Assembly (NCBI GenBank): GCA_016178705.1
Contig: JACOST010000006.1
Span: 62,001-126,000 of the forward strand
DNA length: 64,000 bases
Reading direction: 5' to 3'
Source: Deltaproteobacteria bacterium
GTDB lineage: Bacteria; Desulfobacterota; Binatia; HRBIN30; JACQVA1
The notes below the pieces were generated by a model that saw only the letters and a program-made list of their open reading frames with translations, searched no databases and had not been told where the DNA came from. Position numbers and translations under genes: made by a program. Positions 7,666-15,494 of the stretch are shown piece by piece (positions within the stretch are counted from its first letter, which is position 1; each line of letters opens with the position of its first letter).

Positions 7666-8570
7666 GTGGTCGGAACACACTGCGGTGGTTTGCGCTGCGG
7701 ACTTGGCTGCCGACTGCCCACTGCCGACTGCCCGCTGCCATCTTCCTGCTGCCGACTGCCCTCTGCCTACTGCCTACTGCCGCCGCGGCGGAACCACAGC
7801 GCATCATTTCACTGGCGCCGTCGGTGACCGAGACGATCTTTGCGCTCGGTTTGGGCGAGCGACTCGTCGGCGTGTCGGTCTACTGCGACTATCCGCCGGA
7901 AGCCGAACGCATCGAACGGGTCGGCACGTTTCTCACGCCGAATGTCGAAGCGATTGTCGCCCAGCGGCCGGATCTGATCATCGCGGTGCCGAGTCCGGGC
8001 AATCAGAGCGGAGTCGAGTCGCTCCGTCGACTCGGAATGAAGGTCGTGTTGGTGAATCCGAACACGGTGGTGGAGATCGAGGAATCGATCGTGACGATCG
8101 CGCGCGAGCTGAGTCACGAAACCGATGGGCGCGCCCTGGTGCGGCGCATCGAAGAAGGAATGGCGGCGGTGCGTGCGCGTCTGGCCGACGCGCCTGCGCG
8201 CAAAGTGCTGATGGTGGTGGGGCACACGCCGTTGATCGCGGTCGGCAGTGGTACGTTTCAAGACGAGTTGATCGCGATGGCGCATGGCATCAACGTGGCG
8301 GCGCAAGCTGGCGGCGCTTGGCCGCATCTGAGTCTCGAATTCGCGATCGCGGCGGCGCCCGAGGTCATCATCGACACCACGATGGGTAACGAAGAGCAGC
8401 CTGGGGCGGACGCCGCGCTCGAATTTTGGCGCGCCTTTCCGACCATCCCCGCGGTGAAGGCGGATCGCGTCTCCGGATACAAGGCCTATCAACTGCTGCG
8501 GCCAGGCCCGCGGCTCGCGGATGCGTTCGCAGCGATCGCGCGGTGCGTGCACCCGGAGCGGTTCAAATGA
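7662..8570 (+). CDS. btuF: Periplasmic vitamin B12-binding protein of ABC transporter
   Basis: A 302-residue substrate-binding protein of the BtuF/FhuD helical-backbone class. The mature part begins near AEPQRIISLAPSVTETIFALG, a textbook BtuF start. It is followed by GERLVGVSVYCDYPPEAERIERVG, NVEAIVAQRPDLIIA and a C-terminal lobe with KADRVSGY. The signal peptide region (residues 1-42) is odd: it is encoded by repetitive CTGCCGACTGCC units and reads as repeated LPTA motifs. The start is taken as the GTG at 7662, but there is no good ribosome site and it remains uncertain. The gene belongs to the riboswitch-controlled operon. Confidence 0.85.
   Translation: MSGRNTLRWFALRTWLPTAHCRLPAAIFLLPTALCLLPTAAAAEPQRIISLAPSVTETIFALGLGERLVGVSVYCDYPPEAERIERVGTFLTPNVEAIVAQRPDLIIAVPSPGNQSGVESLRRLGMKVVLVNPNTVVEIEESIVTIARELSHETDGRALVRRIEEGMAAVRARLADAPARKVLMVVGHTPLIAVGSGTFQDELIAMAHGINVAAQAGGAWPHLSLEFAIAAAPEVIIDTTMGNEEQPGADAALEFWRAFPTIPAVKADRVSGYKAYQLLRPGPRLADAFAAIARCVHPERFK
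7708..7790. repeat. CTGCCGACTGCC-type tandem repeat inside the btuF signal sequence
   Basis: About nine degenerate copies of the unit (G)ACTGCC(G/C) run in frame through codons about 16-43 of btuF, giving the repeated peptide motifs LPTA and LLPTA. No spacers of constant length are present, so this is a simple or mobile repeat rather than a CRISPR. Confidence 0.75.
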
Positions 8571-8580
8571 CAACGCATAT

Positions 8581-8697
8581 ATCCCTCGATACACAGCCCT
8601 CGATACGCTGCCTGCGGCAGCTACTCGGGCTGCTACTCGGGAAAGCGGAGAGAGAACCCGCCTCCCCGAGGAGGACGCGGAGTGGCCGCATCGAGGG
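8581..8697. repeat. Dispersed palindromic element, family A, copy 1 (diverged)
   Basis: It begins with CCCTCGATAC and ends with GCATCGAGGGG, with an inner pair CTACTCGGG / CCCCGAG and the sequence GAGAGAACCCGCCTCCCCGAG in its right half. The same layout recurs at 50833, 53131 and 58251. This copy fills the gap between btuF and btuC. Confidence 0.7.
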
Positions 8698-8702
8698 GTG
8701 CC

Positions 8703-8783
8703 AGCCCAAAGTCCAATGTCCAAGGTCGAAAGTCTGAATGTTGGCTCCTTGACCTTGGACGTTGGACCTTAGACTTTGGACTC
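8703..8783. repeat. Inverted low-complexity repeat (AAAGTCCAATGTCCAAGG type)
   Basis: The left arm contains AAAGTCCAATGTCCAAGGTC and the right arm GACCTTGGACGTTGGACC followed by AGACTTTGGACT, so the stretch can fold into one long hairpin immediately before the btuC start. A short relative (AAAGTCCAAAGTCGAAAG) is at 58171-58190. Confidence 0.75.
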
Positions 8784-9794
8784 ATGCATCTTACCTTCCG
8801 CCGTTTTGTAGTCGTCAACGCGCTGCTGATCGTCGTCCTGTTCGCGTCCATCGTGTTGGCGTCGACGATCGGCAGCGTCCACGTCGATCTCGCGCGCGCG
8901 TTGACGGCGGGCATTGCCGACAACACGGATCGGGTGATCCTGTTCGAGACGCGGTTGCCGCGCGTGCTGTTGGCCGCCATCGTTGGCGGTGCGTTGGCGA
9001 GTGCGGGCGTCGCATTGCAGGGCTTGCTGCGCAATCCGCTCGCCGAGCCGCACTTGATCGGGGTTTCGGGCGGCGCCGCGCTGGGTGCAGTGATCACAGT
9101 GATCATTGTCGGTCGCAGTGCGTTCAGCGAGACGGCGCTGCTGCCGATCGGTGCGTCAGCGGGAGCGCTGGTGTCGATGGCGGTGATCTATCGGCTGGCG
9201 TTGGTGCACGGCCGGCTGCAGCCGTACGTGCTGCTGCTGGCGGGCGTGGTCTACAACGCGTTCGCCGGCGCGCTCATCATGTGCGTGAACGCGGTCGCCG
9301 ACTTCTATCAGGCGCAGGGCATCCTCTATTGGCTGATGGGCAACTTAGCGGCGCAGAGCTATCGGCTGGTCGGCGCGATCGGACTCTATACTGCCGTCGG
9401 CTTCGTCTGGCTGCTGCTGCACGCGCGGCAACTCAACGTACTGACCCTGGGTGAGGAGTCGGCCCTGCAACTCGGCGTCGCCGTCGACCGCACGCGGCGC
9501 GCGATGTTTCTCGGCGCGTCGTTTCTGGTTGGTGCGGTGGTCTCGGTCAGCGGCATGATCGGCTTCGTCGGCTTGATCGTGCCGCACGTGATGCGGCTGA
9601 TCCTCGGCGCCGATCATCGGTTGCTGTTGCCGGCATCGTTGCTGGCGGGTGCCACGTTCTTGGTGTGGGCCGACACGATCGCGCGCAGCGCGCTCGGCGT
9701 CGTCGAGATTCCCGTCGGCGTGGTCACCGCACTGTGCGGCGGGCCGTTTTTCGTCTACTTGCTCAAGCGCGAAGGGAGGAAAGTGTTTGGCTGA
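8784..9794 (+). CDS. btuC: Vitamin B12 ABC transporter permease
   Basis: A 336-residue polytopic permease of the FecCD/BtuC family with about ten membrane helices. Family motifs visible: RLPRVLLAAIVGGALASAGV with QGLLRNPLAEPHLIGVSGGA (residues about 53-95), and SGMIGFVGLIVPHVMRLILG near residue 260, which includes the coupling region that contacts BtuD. The start is the ATG at 8784; the frame extends upstream only through repeat sequence. Its 3' end overlaps the start of btuD by eight bases. Confidence 0.9.
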   Translation: MHLTFRRFVVVNALLIVVLFASIVLASTIGSVHVDLARALTAGIADNTDRVILFETRLPRVLLAAIVGGALASAGVALQGLLRNPLAEPHLIGVSGGAALGAVITVIIVGRSAFSETALLPIGASAGALVSMAVIYRLALVHGRLQPYVLLLAGVVYNAFAGALIMCVNAVADFYQAQGILYWLMGNLAAQSYRLVGAIGLYTAVGFVWLLLHARQLNVLTLGEESALQLGVAVDRTRRAMFLGASFLVGAVVSVSGMIGFVGLIVPHVMRLILGADHRLLLPASLLAGATFLVWADTIARSALGVVEIPVGVVTALCGGPFFVYLLKREGRKVFG

Positions 9795-10590
9795 GCCGAT
9801 CGAAGCCAGCGGCCTGCGCTTCAGCTACGGCCGCGAGCCGGTGATTGACGACGTGTCCCTGACCCTCGTCGCGGGCGAGATGCTGGGCGTCATCGGACCC
9901 AACGGCTCGGGGAAGTCGACGCTGCTGCGGCTGCTCAGCGGCGTGTTGCATCCCGACCGCGGCGAAATCCGGATTCATGGGCGCGCCCTCAGCGAGTATT
10001 CGCGACGGGAGCTGGGTCGGACCATCGCCGTGGTGCCACAAGACACCGCCATCGAGTTCCCGTTCTCGGTCACCGAGGTCGTGCTGATGGGGCGCTCGCC
10101 GCATCTGAGCGGCTTCGCCTTCGAGAGCGCGCACGACGTAGCGGTGGCGCGCGAAGCCATGCGGCGCACCGACGTACTGCCCTTGGCGGACCGGTCGATT
10201 CACGAGCTGAGCGGCGGCGAACGCCAACGCGTCGTGCTTGCGCGCGCGTTGGCGCAGGATGCGAGCGTCCTGCTGCTCGACGAGCCGGGAGCCTTTCTCG
10301 ACATTCGACACGAAGTCGAGATCTACGATTTGCTCCGCGATCTGCAGCACGAAGGGCGGAGCGTGATCTCCGTCCTGCACGATCTCAACCTGGCGGCGCT
10401 GTACTGCGATCGGGTTGCGTTGCTCAAAGCCGGGCGCCTGGTGCAGCTCGGCCCGCCGGCGGAAGTGATCACGTACAAGAATCTGACCGACGTGTACGAG
10501 ACCGAAGTCTACGTCGACGTGAACGCCATCACCGGCGCGGTGAACGTGCTGCCGTTGAGCCGCAAGTATCGCGACAAACTCCGCTCGTGA
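9787..10590 (+). CDS. btuD: Vitamin B12 ABC transporter ATPase
   Basis: A 267-residue ABC ATPase with Walker A GPNGSGKST (about residues 38-46), Q-loop VVPQDT, signature LSGGERQR, Walker B VLLLDEPGAFLD and switch His in SVLHDLN. The best start is the TTG at 9787, seven bases after GGGAGGA and overlapping the end of btuC; no ATG lies near. It completes the BtuF-C-D importer, delivering cobalamin from periplasm to cytoplasm. Confidence 0.9.
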   Translation: MAEPIEASGLRFSYGREPVIDDVSLTLVAGEMLGVIGPNGSGKSTLLRLLSGVLHPDRGEIRIHGRALSEYSRRELGRTIAVVPQDTAIEFPFSVTEVVLMGRSPHLSGFAFESAHDVAVAREAMRRTDVLPLADRSIHELSGGERQRVVLARALAQDASVLLLDEPGAFLDIRHEVEIYDLLRDLQHEGRSVISVLHDLNLAALYCDRVALLKAGRLVQLGPPAEVITYKNLTDVYETEVYVDVNAITGAVNVLPLSRKYRDKLRS

Positions 10591-10704
10591 GTTCGCCGTT
10601 CGCTCGCTTGACTCGCGGATTACGCGCGGTCTATCTGCAACGCCTGTGCGTGTCCGAATCACAACCCACGACTCGGCAATCAGCAATCGCGTCCCGAAGG
10701 AGCG

Positions 10705-12558
10705 ATGAGCGCTGAGGAGAGCACGAGCCTGCAGCGTCTCCTGCGCCCGCGGCTGGCGACTGCGTTGCTCGAATCGTTTGCCGCGCTGGCGCCCGATCTC
10801 GGTTTGGCGGTGCTGCGATCCGACCGGCGACCGCTCGCCAGTGCCGGGAGCTGGCCGGACGGATCGTTGAGCGAGGTGTCGGCCGGCGACGACTCGGCGA
10901 ACCACCGATCCTATCCGTTGCTTGCTGGCGCGCGGGCGGTGGGGACGTTGATCGCGCGCGGCCCCGTGTCCGGCATCGCGAGCGTTACCGAGCGTGTTCT
11001 GCACGACACGTTGTCCGCCTTGCTCGCGCAGGCGATCGAGAAGCGCGACATCACCGCGGAAGCGCTGCAGGGGTACCGCGAGGTCAACCTGTTGTATCGC
11101 GTCGGCGAGACGATCGGGCGCTCCCTCGACCCCAACGTCATTCCGGAACTGATGCTGCAAGAAAGCAAGCTCATCACCGCTGATGCCGGGTTCGTGCTGC
11201 TGGGCGATGTGGCGGCGAGCTACGGTGAAGCCGATGACGTGTCAGCGCTGAACGAGGCCGTGCAGGTGGTGATCGATTCGCTCTGGCAGAGCGAGCGCCC
11301 GGCGATTCTGACCGACATCCCCGGCGCCGGTTCGCGATGGAGCGCGATCCTGTGGGCGCCGCTGCGCGGCAGCGATCGGGTCCTCGGTGGCATTGCGCTC
11401 GGCCGCCGTGCCGGGCAGCCGGTGTTCGCGGCAAACGAGGAGAAGCTGCTCATGGCGCTGGCGGCGCCGTCGGCGCTGGCGTTGCAGAACGCCCACTTGT
11501 TCGCCGACCTCGAACAGACGCTCAACAGCACGCTCGAAATCAAGACGTTGATGGACAACGTCCTGGCGTCGATCGCCTCGGGTGTGCTCACCACCGACCT
11601 GCACCGGCAGATCACGCTGTGCAACGAGGCTGCGGCGCGCATCTTGGGTCTGACTCGTAACGCGATTGTCGGTCGGCCGCTGGCGCGGGCGTTGCCGGCG
11701 CCGTTCTCGCGATTGAGCGCCATCATCGCCGGCACGGCCGAACGCGGCACCGCGACTCCGGCAGGCAACCTCTCGGTCACAATGCCCGGGCGCGGCCCGC
11801 TGCACTTGTTCGTCTCGTGCACTCCCCTTCGTGATGCACAAGGCGAGCGCAGCGGGGCGGCCGTGGTCATCAACGACTTCTCCGAGCAACGCGAGGTCGA
11901 AGCCGACCGCGATCGCATCCACCAGACCTTCGGACGTGTGGTGGCGCCGCGCGTGCGTGATCGCTTGCTCTCCGATGCGAGTCACCTTCGACTCGACGGC
12001 GATCGCCACACCATCACGGTGCTGTTCGCCGACTTGCACAACTTCACACCGTTCAGCGAGCGCACCGAGCCGGAGAAGCTGTTCAAGGTGTTGAACTCGT
12101 ATCTGTCGCTGGCGGCGCAGGCGGTGCTGAACGAAGAGGGCACGCTCGATAAATTCCTCGGCGATGCGGTGATGGCGTTCTGGAACGCGCCCGACGCGCA
12201 GCCGGACCACGCGTTGCGGGCGACGCGCGCGGCCATCGCCATGCAGCGCGCGGTCGAGGCGCATCGCGGCGCCGTGGAAGAGCAGTACCACCTGCACTTC
12301 AGCATCGGCATCACCACGGGCGCCGCGATTGTCGGCAACGTCGGCACCAGCGAGCTGTTCAACTACACCGCGATCGGCGACACTGTGAACCTGGCGCAGC
12401 GCTTGGAGAGCCTCGCCGAGCCCGGGCAAATCTTCCTGTCGGAAGCGACACATCGTGAGGTGTCGGCGCACGTCACCGCGACGGAGCGTCCGCCGGTGCA
12501 GGTCAAGGGCCGCCAGCAACCGGTGGTGGTGTACGAGCTGAAGAGTCTCGCCCCTTAG
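10705..12558 (+). CDS. GAF-PAS class III adenylate cyclase
   Basis: A 617-residue soluble signalling enzyme: an N-terminal region (1-120), a GAF-like domain (about 125-255), a PAS domain (about 285-400) and a class III nucleotide cyclase domain (about 425-610). Catalytic residues are present: metal-binding Asp443 in FADLHNFTPFS and Asp487 in DKFLGDAVMAFW, adenine-specifying Lys483 and Thr555 (NYTAIGDTVN), and the transition-state Asn/Arg in TVNLAQRLE. Lys plus Thr is the class IIIb adenylate cyclase pattern, so cAMP is the expected product. The start ATG follows AAGGAG. A possible cAMP reader, the MscS-CNBD protein, lies at 44641. Confidence 0.88.
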   Translation: MSAEESTSLQRLLRPRLATALLESFAALAPDLGLAVLRSDRRPLASAGSWPDGSLSEVSAGDDSANHRSYPLLAGARAVGTLIARGPVSGIASVTERVLHDTLSALLAQAIEKRDITAEALQGYREVNLLYRVGETIGRSLDPNVIPELMLQESKLITADAGFVLLGDVAASYGEADDVSALNEAVQVVIDSLWQSERPAILTDIPGAGSRWSAILWAPLRGSDRVLGGIALGRRAGQPVFAANEEKLLMALAAPSALALQNAHLFADLEQTLNSTLEIKTLMDNVLASIASGVLTTDLHRQITLCNEAAARILGLTRNAIVGRPLARALPAPFSRLSAIIAGTAERGTATPAGNLSVTMPGRGPLHLFVSCTPLRDAQGERSGAAVVINDFSEQREVEADRDRIHQTFGRVVAPRVRDRLLSDASHLRLDGDRHTITVLFADLHNFTPFSERTEPEKLFKVLNSYLSLAAQAVLNEEGTLDKFLGDAVMAFWNAPDAQPDHALRATRAAIAMQRAVEAHRGAVEEQYHLHFSIGITTGAAIVGNVGTSELFNYTAIGDTVNLAQRLESLAEPGQIFLSEATHREVSAHVTATERPPVQVKGRQQPVVVYELKSLAP

Positions 12559-13034
12559 GATTTGATCGTGTCCGACAACTCCCGCACCGATTCCGTCGCC
12601 CCGAAGGGGCGCAATCCATCAGCCCAGGGCAACGCCCTGGGCATGTGCTCATCCTGAAACGTGAGCCGCCGGTGATGTTGTTCCTGCTGCTGGATATAGC
12701 GAACTACGGCCGATGCCTGCGACTCGCCAACGGAGAACGCGCCGTAGCCCGCCTGCCAGGCAAAGGCGCGAACGCCGCGCCTCTTGATCCACTTCGAGGA
12801 GCTGGTCTTGATCTGCTCGACGACGTTAGCGAGCGTGACGGTCCGCCCCAACGAGCACAGCACATGAACATGATCGGCCGTGCCGCCGACCTGCAGCGCG
12901 GGGCAGCCGAGGTTGACCAGGATGCCACCGAGGTAGGCGTGCAGCTCGAGCCGGATTGCGGTTGGGATTGTGGGTTCCCGCTTTTTGGTGCTGAAGATGA
13001 GGTGCACCAGAATCTTGGCCAGGGATTGTGCCAT
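12555..13034 (-). CDS. REP-associated Y1 transposase (RAYT), copy 1, C-terminus replaced
   Basis: A 159-residue IS200/IS605-type HUH transposase. It shows the HUH histidines in TADHVHVLCSLGR and the Y1 motif in VVRYIQQQEQHH, with the conserved KRRGVRAFAWQAGYGAFSV between. Compared with the second copy at 17750 it matches through FQDE and then diverges: its last 30 residues are translated from REP hairpins rather than the family ending (RHG.TYDDRYVW). It is flanked by inverted REP sequences (12597-12642 and 13049-13135). It is probably immobile or altered in function. No TnpB partner is present. Confidence 0.85.
   Translation of the reverse strand: MAQSLAKILVHLIFSTKKREPTIPTAIRLELHAYLGGILVNLGCPALQVGGTADHVHVLCSLGRTVTLANVVEQIKTSSSKWIKRRGVRAFAWQAGYGAFSVGESQASAVVRYIQQQEQHHRRLTFQDEHMPRALPWADGLRPFGATESVRELSDTIKS
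12597..12642. repeat. REP element, right of RAYT copy 1 (3' side)
   Basis: Two adjacent hairpins: CGCCCCGAAGGGGCG (12597-12611) and GCCCAGGGCAACGCCCTGGGC's stem (12622-12642). It lies within the 3' coding end of the transposase. Confidence 0.85.
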
Positions 13035-13048
13035 GGTGCATTGGGTTA

Positions 13049-13135
13049 CGCCCTTTCAGGGCTCGGTGTCTATGATGGGCACCTAGACCCAGGGCGATGC
13101 CCTGGGCTGATGGATGGCCGCCCCTCCGGGGCTGC
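13049..13135. repeat. REP element, 5' side of RAYT copy 1
   Basis: Three hairpins: GCCCTTTCAGGGC (13050-13062), CCCAGGGCGATGCCCTGGG (13088-13106) and GCCCCTCCGGGGC (13120-13132). In opposite orientation to the element at 12597, as expected for a RAYT-mobilised unit. Confidence 0.85.
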
Positions 13136-13224
13136 GCAACGACCACCGCTTTCGATCGTCGGTGGAGAACTCGGGTCGCGCTGCGTCCCCGCTGGCATTC
13201 GCGAGAAATTTCCGAGGAGGGATC

Positions 13225-13602
13225 ATGGCAACCAAAATTCTGATCGTCGATGATGAAGCGCACATTCGTTCCCTCATCCAGCAAACGTTGGAGGAGCTGG
13301 AAGACGAAGGTGTCGAGCTGCTGACTGCCGGGGACGGGCAGACGGCGCTCGAACTGATCAAAGCCGAGCAGCCGCGGCTGGTGTTCCTCGACGTGATGAT
13401 GCCGAAGATGAACGGCTTCGACGTCTGCCGCGCCGTCAAGAAGGATCTCGGGCTCGGCGGAGTACACATCGTCTTACTCACCGCGAAGGGCCAGGAGATC
13501 GATCGCCAGAAGGGCGACGAGGTCGGCGCCGACGTCTACATGACCAAGCCGTTCGATCCGGACGCGCTGCTGGCGCATGCGCGGCAGGTGCTGGGGCTGT
13601 AG
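13225..13602 (+). CDS. Single-domain response regulator (CheY-like receiver)
   Basis: A 125-residue stand-alone receiver domain with acidic pair VDDE (Asp9, Asp10), phosphoacceptor Asp56 in FLDVMMPKMNGFDV, the Thr of LLTAKG and the Lys of TKPFDPDALL. There is no output domain. The start ATG follows GAGGAGGGATC. It sits 60 bases upstream of the first of five histidine kinases and is the only free-standing receiver in the island, so it is the natural candidate for a shared phosphoacceptor (inference). Confidence 0.9.
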   Translation: MATKILIVDDEAHIRSLIQQTLEELEDEGVELLTAGDGQTALELIKAEQPRLVFLDVMMPKMNGFDVCRAVKKDLGLGGVHIVLLTAKGQEIDRQKGDEVGADVYMTKPFDPDALLAHARQVLGL

Positions 13603-13662
13603 GACGGTGCTGAGCGCCGATTTGGATCGGCGCGACGCATCGTTTAACCGCAGGAGCATCGC

Positions 13663-15216
13663 ATGAATCCCTACGCGCTGCCGTCGATCATCACCGTCAT
13701 CCCATACGTCATCCTTGCCCTGACGGTTCTGTTGCTCAATCCGCGCGACCGCACGACCCGCTGGCTGGGGTACATGCTGCTGGGGTTTGCCGCCAGTGGA
13801 GCAGCGATTGCCTATTTCCATCTGGCGACGACGCGAGAGCAGGCGGTCTTTCGGAACCGCGTGCCGTACTTGGTTGTCCTGCCGAGTGTCTTTGTGTTCG
13901 TCGAATACGCCTGTGTGTGGTTCGGGGGAGCTGAACGGTTGCGGGAGCTTCTGCTCGGCATCCCGGTGGCGACGCACCGCTGGATTGCAGCCGCGGTCTT
14001 GGCCGTCGCCTGGTTGGTGACGCTGTCCAACGACTGGATCGTTGCCCCTCCGATCTACAATGAGACCACGGGTTGGGAACATACATACGGCCCCGGCTAC
14101 CCGGTCTTCCTACTGGGCAACGGCTACGTCCTCACTTTCGTCGCGTACGTGCTGTGGCGGGGCATCAACGCCGCGCACGAACCAGTGGAGCGCCGGTACA
14201 GACGCCTCGGCTTCGTGGCGTTGGTGGGTGGGTTGCCGGTCGGCGCGGGGTTGCTCGGATTTGTCTTCCCGTGGGTTCCGGGCTGGCCGACCCACGCGTT
14301 TTCGATGCTGCCCACGCTCTTCGGCTTGTTCCTGCTGACATACGCCCAGATGCGGTACCAGCTCGAAACCATCGGCGAGTTCAGTCGCAAGCTCGAAGAG
14401 AAGGTGGCCGTGCGGACCGCTGAGTTGGCGCAGGCGAACCTCAATCTTCAGCAGGCAAAGGAAGCGGCCGACGAAGCCAACCGAGCCAAGAGCGCGTTCC
14501 TCAACACCGTCAGCCATGAGCTGCGCACGCCGCTGACCTCGGTGGTCGGCTTTGCGAAGCTGATCAAGAAGCGGCTCACCGACGTGATGCTGCCGGCGCT
14601 GGCCGGCGCGGATGCGAAGGTGGAGCGGGCCTCGCGCCAGGTGAGCGACAATGTCGATATCATCGTGGCCGAGGGCGAGCGGCTGACGACGCTGATCAAC
14701 GACGTGCTCGATCTCGCCAAGATCGAGTCGGGTAAGGTCGAGTGGCACATGCAGCCGGTAGCGGTCGGCGAGATCATCCAACGCGCGATCGCCGCGACGA
14801 CATCGTTGAGTGGCGCGAAGGGTTTGGCGGTGCACACCGAGATCGGTGAGCTACCGACCGTCGTCGGCGACCCCGATCGACTGATCCAGGTGGTCATCAA
14901 CCTGCTGTCGAACGCGATCAAGTTCACCGACCACGGCGCAATCACCTGTCGCGCGCGCCGCGTCGACGGCGCCATTGAAGTCGGGGTCACCGACACGGGC
15001 ACGGGCATCGCGCCCGAGGATCAGCCGAAGGTGTTCGAGCAATTCGTGCAAGTGGGCGACACGCTCACCGGCAAACCGACCGGCACGGGACTCGGCCTGC
15101 CCATTTGCAAGCAGATCGTCGAGCACCACGGCGGTCGCATCTGGGTGGAGAGCCAGATCGGTCGTGGCAGCACGTTTGCGTTCACGCTGCCGAGCAATGG
15201 CGCGGCGGAAGGCTAG
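13663..15216 (+). CDS. Membrane sensor histidine kinase 1 of tandem array
   Basis: A 517-residue kinase. Residues 1-235 form about seven membrane helices, then a coiled-coil linker (KLEEKVAVRTAELAQANLNLQQAKE), a HisKA domain with phosphoaccepting His285 in [20 protein letters not shown], and an HATPase_c domain with N-box [14 protein letters not shown]1 DTGTGIAP and G2 GTGLGLPI. Unlike the four kinases that follow it has no PAS domains and its N-terminus is not of the [11 protein letters not shown] type. The kinase core is nearly identical to theirs, including the [16 protein letters not shown] segment, which points to recent duplication or gene conversion. Confidence 0.9.
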   Translation: MNPYALPSIITVIPYVILALTVLLLNPRDRTTRWLGYMLLGFAASGAAIAYFHLATTREQAVFRNRVPYLVVLPSVFVFVEYACVWFGGAERLRELLLGIPVATHRWIAAAVLAVAWLVTLSNDWIVAPPIYNETTGWEHTYGPGYPVFLLGNGYVLTFVAYVLWRGINAAHEPVERRYRRLGFVALVGGLPVGAGLLGFVFPWVPGWPTHAFSMLPTLFGLFLLTYAQMRYQLETIGEFSRKLEEKVAVRTAELAQANLNLQQAKEAADEANRAKSAFLNTVSHELRTPLTSVVGFAKLIKKRLTDVMLPALAGADAKVERASRQVSDNVDIIVAEGERLTTLINDVLDLAKIESGKVEWHMQPVAVGEIIQRAIAATTSLSGAKGLAVHTEIGELPTVVGDPDRLIQVVINLLSNAIKFTDHGAITCRARRVDGAIEVGVTDTGTGIAPEDQPKVFEQFVQVGDTLTGKPTGTGLGLPICKQIVEHHGGRIWVESQIGRGSTFAFTLPSNGAAEG

Positions 15217-15223
15217 GAACGGA

Positions 15224-15467
15224 TGATCTCGCGCAAAGACGCCAAGGCTCCAAGTCGGCGGGCTGAAGATCCGAGGCAGAGAAGGATCTCCCACTCGTCA
15301 TTCCGGCCAAAGCCGGAATCCAGTCTCGATCCCAACCCCCACGCCTGGATAGCGGCTTCCGCCGGTATGACGGACCCACTGTCGAGATTTCTTGCGCAGA
15401 GCCCGGTGAACACGCGTGCTCTTGCCCGTCGCATTCTTCGCGGCTTGGCGTCTTGGCGCGAGCGTTC
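15224..15467. repeat. Composite inverted repeat between kinases 1 and 2
   Basis: The outer arms are CTCGCGCAAAGACGCCAAGG (15230 onward) and CGGCTTGGCGTCTTGGCGCG (15441-15460), family C. Nested inside is a family B palindrome at 15297-15372, TCATTCCGGCCAAAGCCGG on the left and GCGGCTTCCGCCGGTATGA on the right. There is no gene in this 278-base gap. Confidence 0.75.
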
Positions 15468-15494
15468 CTTCTGTTCCACCAGGGCTGAGCGACG

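Noticed and set aside
7708-7790. CRISPR-like repeat
   Set aside because: Units are about 7-14 bases, contiguous and without constant spacers, and they lie in frame within btuF.
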